A stretch of DNA of 64,000 nt. Origin: Halomonas sp. PR-M31. Its GTDB lineage: Bacteria; Pseudomonadota; Gammaproteobacteria; Pseudomonadales; Halomonadaceae. The notes beneath the pieces are model-generated. The model ran no database searches. It was given only the letters and a program-made list of their open reading frames with translations, and had not been told where the DNA came from. The translations under genes and the position numbers were made by a program. The stretch lies in the NCBI RefSeq assembly GCF_001039575.1, contig NZ_JIBT01000038.1, positions 1-64,000 on the forward strand, written 5' to 3'. Below are positions 9,498-17,050 of this stretch, piece after piece (the stretch's first letter is position 1; each line of letters opens with the position of its first letter).

Positions 9498-10160
9498 ATG
9501 CTTTCTGCGCTGCTTTTTGATCTGAATGGCACCTTGTGCGATACCCACAACCTGGCCCGGGCCACCTGGCTCGAAGCGCTGCGCCCCTATGGCATCGATG
9601 TAGATTTTCAATTCTACCAGGAGCATATTCGCGGCAAACCGCAGGACGAGGTGCTGGCCAATCTGGTGCCCAAGCTCGACGAGCATGAACGCAACAGGCT
9701 ACTGGCAGTTCGGCTAAAGCGTTACAAGGTGCGGGTTGCGGATATGGGCTGCTTCCCGGGCCTCCTGCGTTTTCTCGATATCGCCCGACTACGCGGCTGT
9801 GATCTGGCACTGGGCTCCGATCCGCCCTGGGAAAGCGCTCGGTTGTCACTGAAGTCACTGGGGCTTGCAGATACCTTCGACCCCATGGTGTTTGCGGACG
9901 ACGCCGGTGGGGCGAAGCCCGAGCCCTACATCCATCAGCGCCTTCTGGAAAAGCTCAAGATTGGACCTGAAAACGCATTGGCCTTCGAGGATTCACCCAA
10001 GGGGGTCAAGGCAGCCGTCGGTGCGAAGGTCCATACCGTGGCGCTGGCAACCACTCACCATCCGAAAGAGCTTCGCGACGCGGGCGCAATGGCCGTCATC
10101 GCGGATTTCAACGATCCCTTGCTCTACGAGCTTTTCTACGACCCAGAGCGGTTTCACTAA
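9498..10160 (+). CDS. HAD-superfamily hydrolase, phosphoglycolate phosphatase-like
   Basis: A 220-residue Rossmann-type HAD phosphatase with an all-alpha cap. Motif I is FDLNGTLCDT, so the nucleophile Asp9 is present but the usual second Asp (acid/base, DxD) is Asn. Motif II is the Ser in GSDPP, motif III is the Lys in GAKPEPY (about residue 137), and motif IV is FEDSPKG (about 159). The ribosome binding site AAAGGA precedes ATG 9498. Substrate is unknown; a phosphoglycolate or sugar-phosphate substrate would be typical of the subfamily. It is convergent with ttcA, 13 nt away. Confidence 0.8.
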   Translation: MLSALLFDLNGTLCDTHNLARATWLEALRPYGIDVDFQFYQEHIRGKPQDEVLANLVPKLDEHERNRLLAVRLKRYKVRVADMGCFPGLLRFLDIARLRGCDLALGSDPPWESARLSLKSLGLADTFDPMVFADDAGGAKPEPYIHQRLLEKLKIGPENALAFEDSPKGVKAAVGAKVHTVALATTHHPKELRDAGAMAVIADFNDPLLYELFYDPERFH

Positions 10161-10173
10161 TAGCAAGACGATC

Positions 10174-11028
10174 TCAAAGTTTTCGCGTAAGGAGATCAAA
10201 CGTCTCGATACGATTGGCATTCAGGGTCTCGCGTTTGGCTTCAAGACCCTGGAAGTCGAACAGATCGCGATCCGCAAGCTGGGACGGGGCAACGTTGGTT
10301 ACCGCCTTGAACATGGTTTCGAGCCGACCCGGATGCGTCTTTTCCCATTCGCCAAGCATCTCCTTGACCACCTGTCGCTGCAGGTTGGGCTGAGAGCCAC
10401 ACAGATTGCAGGGAATGATGGGGAACTCCATCAGGCGGGCAAACTCGGCGATGTCCGCCTCCCGGCAATAGGCCAAGGGGCGAATGACGATGTTCCTGCC
10501 GTCATCGGAGAGCAGCTTGGGGGGCATGGCCTTGAGGGTGCCACCGTAGAACATATTGAGGAACAGCGTCTCGAGGATGTCTTCGCGATGATGCCCAAGA
10601 GCGACTTTAGTTGCGCCAATCTCTTCGGCGAAACCGTAAAGAGAGCCGCGCCGAAGGCGCGAACACAGGGCGCAGGTGGTCTTGCCTTCCGGGGTCTTCT
10701 CCTTGACCACAGAATAGGTGTCCCGCTCCAGGATATGGTAGGACACTCCCAGACCATCGAGATAGTGCGGTAGCACATGCTCGGGGAACCCTGGCTGTTT
10801 CTGATCCAGATTGACCGCCACGAGCTCGAAATCGATAGGGGCATTACGCTGCAGGTTGCGCAGGATCTCGAGCAGGGTATAGGAGTCCTTGCCGCCAGAG
10901 AGGCAGACCATGACCTTGTCCCCCTCTTCGATCATGGCGTAATCGACAATGGCATTGCCGACCTGACGACGCAGACGTTTCTGAAGCTTGTTGAACTCGT
11001 ATTTGGGTTTGCCGATGAGCGCTGACAT
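10174..11028 (-). CDS. ttcA: tRNA 2-thiocytidine(32) synthetase TtcA
   Basis: ATP-dependent enzyme that thiolates C32 in tRNA anticodon loops, acting in the cytoplasm with a [4Fe-4S] cluster. The 284 residues contain the PP-loop SGGKDS (44-49), the cluster ligands Cys119 and Cys122 ([11 protein letters not shown]), and Cys207/Cys210 (PCNLCGSQ). Length and motif spacing are normal. In other gammaproteobacteria ttcA often lies near fnr and cbb3 genes, as here, although no fnr is seen in this window. Confidence 0.95.
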   Translation of the reverse strand: MSALIGKPKYEFNKLQKRLRRQVGNAIVDYAMIEEGDKVMVCLSGGKDSYTLLEILRNLQRNAPIDFELVAVNLDQKQPGFPEHVLPHYLDGLGVSYHILERDTYSVVKEKTPEGKTTCALCSRLRRGSLYGFAEEIGATKVALGHHREDILETLFLNMFYGGTLKAMPPKLLSDDGRNIVIRPLAYCREADIAEFARLMEFPIIPCNLCGSQPNLQRQVVKEMLGEWEKTHPGRLETMFKAVTNVAPSQLADRDLFDFQGLEAKRETLNANRIETFDLLTRKL

Positions 11029-11114
11029 GGGAAGGCACTAGATGATGAATTCAAGGGCGCTCATGCTACCACTGCCCTGGTTGACATGCGACGTCGCGCA
11101 GTTTCAAACAACGC

Positions 11115-11735
11115 CTAGCACGCCTGGCCCGCATCCTTTCTCAATCGTACATACATCAGCGCCGTGGTCACCGCATCGCCCAGAGCCGTATGCCGCCCCA
11201 TCACTGGAACGCCCAACGCCTTGGCCACGGTTTCAAAACGCAGATCGGGTTCCATATCCGGATTCGTTCTGCGTACCTGACGCCGATAGAGATGGAGCAT
11301 GTCAAGACAGGCGTTAGGCAGATCGAAACCGAAGTTCGGTCTCAAATGGCGGTTGAGCACTGCCAGATCGTAGTCGATGCACCAGCCGAGCAGCGGACGA
11401 TTGCCGATGAAATCGAGCAGTTTTTCCAGCGCTTCCGTCAACGTGTCACCGCCGTCGAGATCGATGCCACGCAAGCCATGAATCTTGATTGAATCGCCAC
11501 TCAAACTTTCTGGGCACTGCAGGCGCAAATCCAGGGAATCGCTGGTCAGCACCCGCCCGGCCTTGACACGCACCGCCGCCACCGATACCAACTCCGCCGT
11601 CTTCGTATCGAGCCCGGTGGTTTCACAATCGATAGACACTACCTCATCGCCGGTATAAGGATTGAACAGCCAACCGTAGTGGCCATCCGCCTGACGTCTG
11701 CGATCGGTCACCCGGCGCAAGGCTCGAAGCATCAA
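11115..11735 (-). CDS. DnaQ-like 3'-5' exonuclease (DEDDh)
   Basis: A 206-residue RNase T/DnaQ-fold exonuclease. Exo I is SIDCETTGLD (Asp35, Glu37), Exo II lies in LLGWCIDYDLAVLN, and Exo III is GRHTALGDAVTT with the DEDDh His and Asp. It has no polymerase-clamp or helicase part, so it resembles stand-alone exonucleases annotated as PolC-type or epsilon-like. It lies 12 nt downstream of the DUF294 gene on the same strand and is probably co-transcribed, a pairing also seen in pseudomonads. Confidence 0.88.
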   Translation of the reverse strand: MMLRALRRVTDRRRQADGHYGWLFNPYTGDEVVSIDCETTGLDTKTAELVSVAAVRVKAGRVLTSDSLDLRLQCPESLSGDSIKIHGLRGIDLDGGDTLTEALEKLLDFIGNRPLLGWCIDYDLAVLNRHLRPNFGFDLPNACLDMLHLYRRQVRRTNPDMEPDLRFETVAKALGVPVMGRHTALGDAVTTALMYVRLRKDAGQAC

Positions 11736-11747
11736 GATACGTTCCTT

Positions 11748-13565
11748 TTAGTATTCCAGATGGAAGCGATAGGACAATCGCTGCTTAAAGCTCTTGACGA
11801 TACCCAGCGCCTCCCGCAGCAGATCGCGTTCCAGAGAGGAAAGCGTCTGCACCACCACATGATTGGGCTCTTGGCTGTTCTGCCTTCCATCAAGGCGTGC
11901 CAACTGTTGCTTGAGGCGTAGCTCGGAAAACAGGGAAAGCGCCTCACCCAAATCGTCGGCGAAACTCTTTTCCAGGCGGCCCTCTTCCACCAATGCCTTC
12001 AGCCTTGCGAGAGTCGAGGTCGGCAGGATTCGTTTTTCCAGGGCCAAAGTACGTACGCCGTGCACGATGGGAAAAATGCCGCCCTTCTTGATGTCGATAC
12101 CGTGTTCAGGTTTCTTGAGCGTGCCGAACAGGGTCAGCGGCGTGGAAAAGCTCAAGGCGGCGCGAGCAAAATAGGAGAGCAGCAGCTCGTCTCGGGAGCA
12201 GTGCTCGAAAAGATGCTGACGCAATCTCTCGAGAAGCGTCGCATTCCCTGCCACCGCATGAGCATCCAGCATAATCGCAAGATTCATCAAGGAGGCACCG
12301 TCACGCTTGACGATCCAATGAGAGATCGTGTCACGCCATCCGGACTCGCTCTTCACCCATTCGGGATTCGATACCATGATGTTGCCCGGGCAGGGCGGAT
12401 ACCCCAACGTGAGCAGCGTATCCGTGAGTCGCTGCATGTCCGAAGCGCATTCGGGCCAGCCGGAATCGTCAGCAAGAATCAGGGCATTGTCCTGATCGGT
12501 CTTGAGTATCTGCTCGCCGCGCCCTTCACTCCCCATGACCAGCAGGCAGCTTTGGCTTTGGTGTTCCGGCGCCACGATGAAACCAAACGCCTTGTTGACG
12601 ATGCGTCCGTTGAGGGCGGACAGCAGATCCATGACAAATTCCAGTTTCACGCCCTGAGCCATCAACGCCTGGACGAGTTCCGGCATGCGCGCGCTGGCTG
12701 TCGCAAGCGCTTCGAGATCGTCCGCCTGCTCCACCTCCAGACTGACCATATAGGAGCGGCTGGAGAAATAGCTGAGCACATCGGTCAGCTCGACGACACC
12801 TGCTGGCCGTTCCTTCTCCAGTACGACCACCCGGGAGACCTTGTGGCGGGTCATGCTCACCAGGGCCTGAAACAGATAGTCATCGGGCTGAGCCGAAACC
12901 AGTGTGAAATGGGCAATGTCCACCACCGGGCTGCTCTTGTCGCGCTTATCCAGCACTAGGGCGTTGAGCAGATCCGTCTTGGTGATCATGCCAAAGCGTT
13001 CCCCTGCCTGGATCAACATGCTGTCCGCATGACTATCGTCGAGGGCCGCTGCGGCCTGAGCTATGGTCGTCGCCTCGTCTAGGATGAGCGGAGGGCGCAT
13101 GCACTCGGCGATACGCGCCAACATGAACCCCGCCATGGTCATGCCGCCTTCGCTGCGCTGTTCGATCAACAAACGCGTCTTGTTAGCCAGACTCTGGCGG
13201 AAAAACTCGGCAAAGGCAGGGGAATTCTGACAGAGCTGCTCGAAGAGCGACTTGGGCAGCAGATAGCACAGCGTTTCCTGCTCTGCCTTGAAGCGGTAAC
13301 GGCTCTTGCCATTGATGATGCTGATTGCGCCGAACAAATCACCGGCTGAGTAATGTCCGATGCGACCCTGGTCACCCGGCATGGTGTTATCCAGCTCCGC
13401 GACTTCGCCCTTGTGGATGATAAAGACGAACTCACCGGTCTGGCCGGCCTCGAGGATGATTTCCTGATTGTCGAAATAGCCTAGATCGACTCCTTTGACA
13501 ATCCGCGCCTTGTTGGACTCGTCGAGCAACGAGAAAGGCGGTTGTGAAAGATCAATGTCGACCAT
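11748..13565 (-). CDS. cNMP-binding/CBS/DUF294 putative nucleotidyltransferase
   Basis: Domains in the 605-residue product: a cyclic-nucleotide-binding beta barrel (about 15-125), two CBS domains (about 150-275), a GlnD-like nucleotidyltransferase DUF294 domain with GSEGRGEQ (345-352) and the metal-binding pair in DQD (357-359), then the DUF294 C-terminal helical domain. This suggests a protein that senses nucleotides and transfers a nucleotidyl group, but substrate and target are unknown. I place the start at 13565 because AGGGGGAG is well spaced before this ATG; the frame is open 24 codons further up. It precedes the exonuclease gene and is divergent from the acetate symporter genes. Confidence 0.88.
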   Translation of the reverse strand: MVDIDLSQPPFSLLDESNKARIVKGVDLGYFDNQEIILEAGQTGEFVFIIHKGEVAELDNTMPGDQGRIGHYSAGDLFGAISIINGKSRYRFKAEQETLCYLLPKSLFEQLCQNSPAFAEFFRQSLANKTRLLIEQRSEGGMTMAGFMLARIAECMRPPLILDEATTIAQAAAALDDSHADSMLIQAGERFGMITKTDLLNALVLDKRDKSSPVVDIAHFTLVSAQPDDYLFQALVSMTRHKVSRVVVLEKERPAGVVELTDVLSYFSSRSYMVSLEVEQADDLEALATASARMPELVQALMAQGVKLEFVMDLLSALNGRIVNKAFGFIVAPEHQSQSCLLVMGSEGRGEQILKTDQDNALILADDSGWPECASDMQRLTDTLLTLGYPPCPGNIMVSNPEWVKSESGWRDTISHWIVKRDGASLMNLAIMLDAHAVAGNATLLERLRQHLFEHCSRDELLLSYFARAALSFSTPLTLFGTLKKPEHGIDIKKGGIFPIVHGVRTLALEKRILPTSTLARLKALVEEGRLEKSFADDLGEALSLFSELRLKQQLARLDGRQNSQEPNHVVVQTLSSLERDLLREALGIVKSFKQRLSYRFHLEY

Positions 13566-13733
13566 CGTGCGCTCCCCCTGCACCTCTTTCGATATTGGCT
13601 CAGCGCATGCAGCCAATCCTATACCTATCCAATTCAATCATCAGTGACAGAGACATTTGAATGACATGTCATGACTATCGACATCGATAATGCGCAAGCA
13701 AGAATAGCAACACTATTATTTTAAAAAAAAGCC

Positions 13734-13814
13734 AGACCATCGTTCTATACTTCTGAACCTAGACTATTGTCCCATGCACTACTGCCTAGACCATCGTCCT
13801 ATGTGCTGCCTTTC
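13734..13814 (+). repeat. three tandem 27-bp imperfect direct repeats, candidate operator
   Basis: Units begin at 13734, 13761 and 13788 with exact 27-bp phasing. Each starts with the core AGAC(C/T)AT(C/T)GT(C/T)C(C/T)AT, and the second half diverges. Units 1 and 2 share 15 of 27 positions; units 2 and 3 share 16 of 27. Spacing near 2.5 helical turns is compatible with cooperative regulator binding. The repeats lie 320-400 nt before the symporter start. A sequence matching 10 of 11 core positions lies upstream of acs at 24036-24047. Confidence 0.6.
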
Positions 13815-13898
13815 GACAGTAAGCCAACCTGCTTGAAAACAAAATAACTTATTGTATTTTAATGATTTTTCAATATTGATATTAAATCTTTTTTTGCA

Positions 13899-13917
13899 CC
13901 TAGTACCAAAGTATAGG
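13899..13917. promoter_or_regulatory. short inverted repeat with TACCAAAGTA core
   Basis: CCTAGTAC-CAAA-GTATAGG forms near-symmetric arms with one bulged base. The decamer TACCAAAGTA at 13904-13913 recurs exactly upstream of adk (29815-29824). This could be a regulator site; no direct evidence. Confidence 0.35.
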
Positions 13918-14136
13918 ATTTTATTTTCTGCAATTGTTGCCCACTATTAGCCTCGAGTCACGGCATGTAACAACGTGTCGATGAAACATCTTGATTTGAT
14001 AGAGACAACGATCAGTAACGCGAGACCGCAGGGCTTTTCTTATCGATAATGGTTGTCATGGGATGACGATCAACCTGTTGGAACTGATGGTTTCTCGATG
14101 CAACCTCCTTAATTAAAACAAGCGGAGAGCAATAAT

Positions 14137-14397
14137 ATGGCAGATGATAAAACCAATGCTGCTGCCTACTGGGCGGCGAACGTTCGTCTGATTGCTGGCT
14201 GCCTGATTGTCTGGGCACTGGTGTCTTATGGCTTCGCCATTCTGCTACGCCCTTTACTGTCCGGCATTCCTGTCGGCGGAACGGACCTGGGATTCTGGTT
14301 TGCTCAGCAGGGCTCCATCCTGACCTTTATCGGCATCATTTTCTTCTACGCATGGAAAATGAATCGGCTCGATAAAAAGTTCGGACTCGAGGAGTAA
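14137..14397 (+). CDS. DUF4212 small subunit of sodium/substrate symporter
   Basis: An 86-residue protein with two membrane helices (about 17-38 and 55-75), beginning MADDKTNAAAYWAANVR, matching the DUF4212 family of small partners of solute:sodium symporters. It lies 6 nt before the large symporter gene and has a strong ribosome binding site (GGAGAG). The pair forms the uptake system of the acetate module. The small subunit's exact contribution to transport is not established. Confidence 0.9.
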   Translation: MADDKTNAAAYWAANVRLIAGCLIVWALVSYGFAILLRPLLSGIPVGGTDLGFWFAQQGSILTFIGIIFFYAWKMNRLDKKFGLEE

Positions 14398-14403
14398 ACC
14401 CGC

Positions 14404-16173
14404 ATGAGTCAATTCGCTATCAACGTCCTGTTCGTGGGCGCATCCTTTGCTCTCTATATCGGTATCGCCATCTGGGCCAAGGCTGGCTCGACGAAAGACT
14501 TCTACGTAGCCGGTGGCGGCGTGCACCCCATTACCAACGGCATGGCCATCGGCGCCGACTGGATGTCCGCCGCCTCTTTCATTTCCATGGCCGGCCTGAT
14601 TGCCTCCGGTGGCTATGCCAACTCTACTTTCCTGATGGGCTGGACCGGCGGCTATGTCCTGCTGGCCACGCTATTGGCGCCTTACCTGCGCAAGTTCGGT
14701 AAGTTCACGGTACCGGAGTTCATCGGCGATCGCTTCTACAGCAGGACTGCGCGTCTGGTTGCGGTGGTCTGCCTCATCGTCGCCTCCCTGACCTATGTCA
14801 TCGGCCAGATGGCCGGCGCCGGCGTGGCCTTCTCCCGCTTCCTTGAAGTCGACGCCACCATGGGTCTGATCATTGCAGCGGTAGTAATATTCTTCTACTC
14901 CGTACTCGGAGGCATGAAGGGCATCACCTATACCCAGGTCGCTCAGTATGTAGTGCTGATCACCGCCTACACCATTCCGGCAGTGTTCATTTCCCTCGAG
15001 CTGACAGGAAACCCCCTACCGCCACTAGGCCTTTTCTCGGAGCATACCGACTCTGGCATGCCACTGCTGGCCAAGCTCAACGAAGTCATCACCGACCTCG
15101 GCTTCAATGAATACACGGCGGACGTGGACAACAAGCTGAACATGGTGCTGTTCACCCTCACGCTGATGATCGGTACCGCAGGTCTGCCTCACGTCATCAT
15201 TCGCTTCTTCACCGTGCCGAAGGTTGCTGACGCTCGCTGGTCCGCAGGCTGGGCCCTGGTCTTCATCGCCTTGCTTTATCTGACCGCGCCGGCGGTGGCG
15301 TCCATGGCACGCCTGAATCTGGTGAATACCATCTATCCGGATGGCCCCAGCGCCCAGGCCATTCAGTACGAGGAGCGTCCGAACTGGGTCAAGGAGTGGG
15401 AAGTCACAGGTTTGATTCAGTTTGATGACAAGAACAACGACGGGCGTATTCAGCTGTATAACTCGGATTCGGAAGCCTTTGCTTCTACTGCCGAATCACG
15501 AGGCTGGGAGGGCAACGAACTGGAAGTCAATCAGGACATTCTGGTACTGGCCAACCCGGAGATCGCCAATCTGCCTGGCTGGGTCATTGGCCTGATCGCG
15601 GCAGGGGGGCTGGCAGCCGCGCTGTCGACCGCCGCCGGTCTGCTACTGGCCATCTCGTCTGCCATCAGTCACGATCTGATCAAGGGCTCGATCAACCCCA
15701 GGATCACCGAGAAAGGCGAACTCCTGGCAGCGCGAATCTCCATGTCCGTGGCCATCGTTGTCGCCACCTACCTGGGTGCCAATCCGCCAGGCTTCGCGGC
15801 TCAGGTGGTGGCACTGGCCTTCGGTATCGCTGCCGCATCCCTGTTCCCGGCACTGATGATGGGGATCTTCTCCAAACGGGTGAATAACGTAGGCGCGATT
15901 ACCGGCATGCTGACAGGCCTGGTATTCACTCTGGTCTATATCTTCATCTACAAGGGCTGGTTCTTCATCCCTGGTACCAATAACCTGGCGGACATTCCGG
16001 CGAACTATGTGCTGGGCATCTCGCCGCTATCCATCGGTGCCATCGGGGCGATTATCAACTTCGCCGTGGCCTTCAGCGTATCCAAGGCTACCGCGCCACC
16101 GCCTCAGGAGATCCAGGATCTGGTGGAGAGCGTGCGCTATCCGAAAGGCGCTGGTATCGCCGTTGATCACTAG
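14404..16173 (+). CDS. actP: solute:sodium symporter, VC_2705/ActP-type (probable acetate uptake)
   Basis: A 589-residue SSS-family permease with about 13 membrane helices and the family opening DFYVAGGGVHPITNGMAIGADWMSAASF. It belongs to the VC_2705-type acetate/carboxylate symporters that pair with DUF4212. A periplasmic or cytoplasmic loop near residues 341-350 carries DKNNDGRIQL, which looks like an EF-hand calcium loop. The TAG stop (16171-16173) coincides with the first bases of a repeated-element end, so the native C-terminus may have been altered by a few residues. Context with acs and CrbS/CrbR supports acetate as the substrate (inference). Confidence 0.88.
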   Translation: MSQFAINVLFVGASFALYIGIAIWAKAGSTKDFYVAGGGVHPITNGMAIGADWMSAASFISMAGLIASGGYANSTFLMGWTGGYVLLATLLAPYLRKFGKFTVPEFIGDRFYSRTARLVAVVCLIVASLTYVIGQMAGAGVAFSRFLEVDATMGLIIAAVVIFFYSVLGGMKGITYTQVAQYVVLITAYTIPAVFISLELTGNPLPPLGLFSEHTDSGMPLLAKLNEVITDLGFNEYTADVDNKLNMVLFTLTLMIGTAGLPHVIIRFFTVPKVADARWSAGWALVFIALLYLTAPAVASMARLNLVNTIYPDGPSAQAIQYEERPNWVKEWEVTGLIQFDDKNNDGRIQLYNSDSEAFASTAESRGWEGNELEVNQDILVLANPEIANLPGWVIGLIAAGGLAAALSTAAGLLLAISSAISHDLIKGSINPRITEKGELLAARISMSVAIVVATYLGANPPGFAAQVVALAFGIAAASLFPALMMGIFSKRVNNVGAITGMLTGLVFTLVYIFIYKGWFFIPGTNNLADIPANYVLGISPLSIGAIGAIINFAVAFSVSKATAPPPQEIQDLVESVRYPKGAGIAVDH

Positions 16174-16386
16174 GCTTCGTCTGAAAAGTCAGCGAGCGAA
16201 GTCTAGGCAAGGCAAAAATTGGCGACTAATCGGCAGGATTGCCGATTTGGGCAGCTCCGCTGCTCGAAGAGCGAGCAACATGGATGTTGCGAGTCCAAGA
16301 GCGGAGTTTACGCGGTGTAAATGAGCATCTTGAGCCAATTTTTAACGCCGCATGGACGAGCGCAGGTACTTTCCGGACAAAGCCTA
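16171..16386. mobile_element. MITE-like palindromic intergenic element
   Basis: A 216-bp element bounded by imperfect 19-bp terminal inverted repeats (TAGGCTTcGTCtGaAAAGT against TAGGCTTtGTCcGgAAAGT, 3 mismatches). Inside, AAAAATTGGC (16214-16223) pairs perfectly with GCCAATTTTT (16334-16343), and CTCCGCT pairs with AGCGGAG, so the transcript would fold into a long branched hairpin. It has no coding capacity, and the left end supplies the actP stop codon. No target duplication is obvious. It fills most of the gap to the next gene. Confidence 0.7.
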
Positions 16387-16485
16387 AGCCATAATGGCGC
16401 CCTGATGCAGCCCCGCTGCCATCGGTAAATCACTACCAATCGGGCTTCCCTCGGGAAGCCCGACTGCTGTGGAGACGTTCGATTC

Positions 16486-17001
16486 ATGATATGGCATTTG
16501 ATTGCGGCGGCCTTCGCCGGCTTGGGAGCGGCAGGCATCGGACTGTTGCTACGGTTCGCCAGCGGCAAGCGGGCGCCACGCTGGGTGGTACCGGTCTTTG
16601 CAGGCCTGGGTATGCTGGCCTATCAGATCAATTACGAATACGCCTGGTTCGAGGATAAACAAGCGCGGCTGCCCGAAACGGCAACGGTCGTGTCCACCAA
16701 TAAGGCGCAGATGCTCTGGCGCCCCTGGACCTACCTGGTGCCCTTGACCACCGCCTTCGACGTCGTCGATCAGGACAGTCTGGCAAGGTCGCAGGTCAAT
16801 GGAGAACCGTTGGTCAAGTTCATCCTGTATCAGTTTGAAAAAAGCTATCAGGACCTGGTGACACCTCAGGCATATCTGATCAACTGCGCCACTCGGGATA
16901 AATTGCCGTTGGTAGGCGAAAGTCGTCAACCCGATCTATCCGGGTTACAACGCATCGATCCTTCGACATCCTTGTTCAAAACAGTCTGCTCAGATACATA
17001 A
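16486..17001 (+). CDS. conserved hypothetical membrane protein in the acetate locus
   Basis: 171 residues. Two predicted membrane helices at the N-terminus (about 3-24 and 34-50) are followed by a soluble domain with two Cys (about 131 and 168). I do not recognise a family fold and assign no function. It lies between the symporter and the CrbS kinase on the same strand, 49 nt before the kinase start, which suggests a link to the acetate module or to envelope sensing. The start ATG 16486 follows GTTCGATTC without a strong ribosome binding site. Confidence 0.7.
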   Translation: MIWHLIAAAFAGLGAAGIGLLLRFASGKRAPRWVVPVFAGLGMLAYQINYEYAWFEDKQARLPETATVVSTNKAQMLWRPWTYLVPLTTAFDVVDQDSLARSQVNGEPLVKFILYQFEKSYQDLVTPQAYLINCATRDKLPLVGESRQPDLSGLQRIDPSTSLFKTVCSDT

Positions 17002-17050
17002 CATCTCCTTCTGCATTGCCCTAGAATGAGCGCAGAAAAAAGGGGGACGC

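Larger units (their letters stand above)
13638..14136. other. intergenic region between DUF294 gene and symporter operon
   Basis: About 500 bp without a supportable gene, clearly richer in A and T than the surrounding genes. It holds three tandem 27-bp repeats (13734-13814), a short inverted repeat (13899-13917), and a good ribosome binding site (GCGGAGAG) just before the DUF4212 start. It must carry promoters for the two divergent operons. Confidence 0.7.

Noticed and set aside
9865..10773. 302-codon plus-strand frame across the HAD/ttcA boundary
   Set aside because: Overlaps two well-supported genes, one on each strand, and has no recognisable domain.
13734..13814. CRISPR-like short repeats
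   Set aside because: Units are contiguous and imperfect with no unique spacers and no cas genes, so this is an operator-like repeat.
16171..16386. An insertion sequence
   Set aside because: The element has inverted ends but is too short and has no transposase frame; a non-autonomous element is the better reading.
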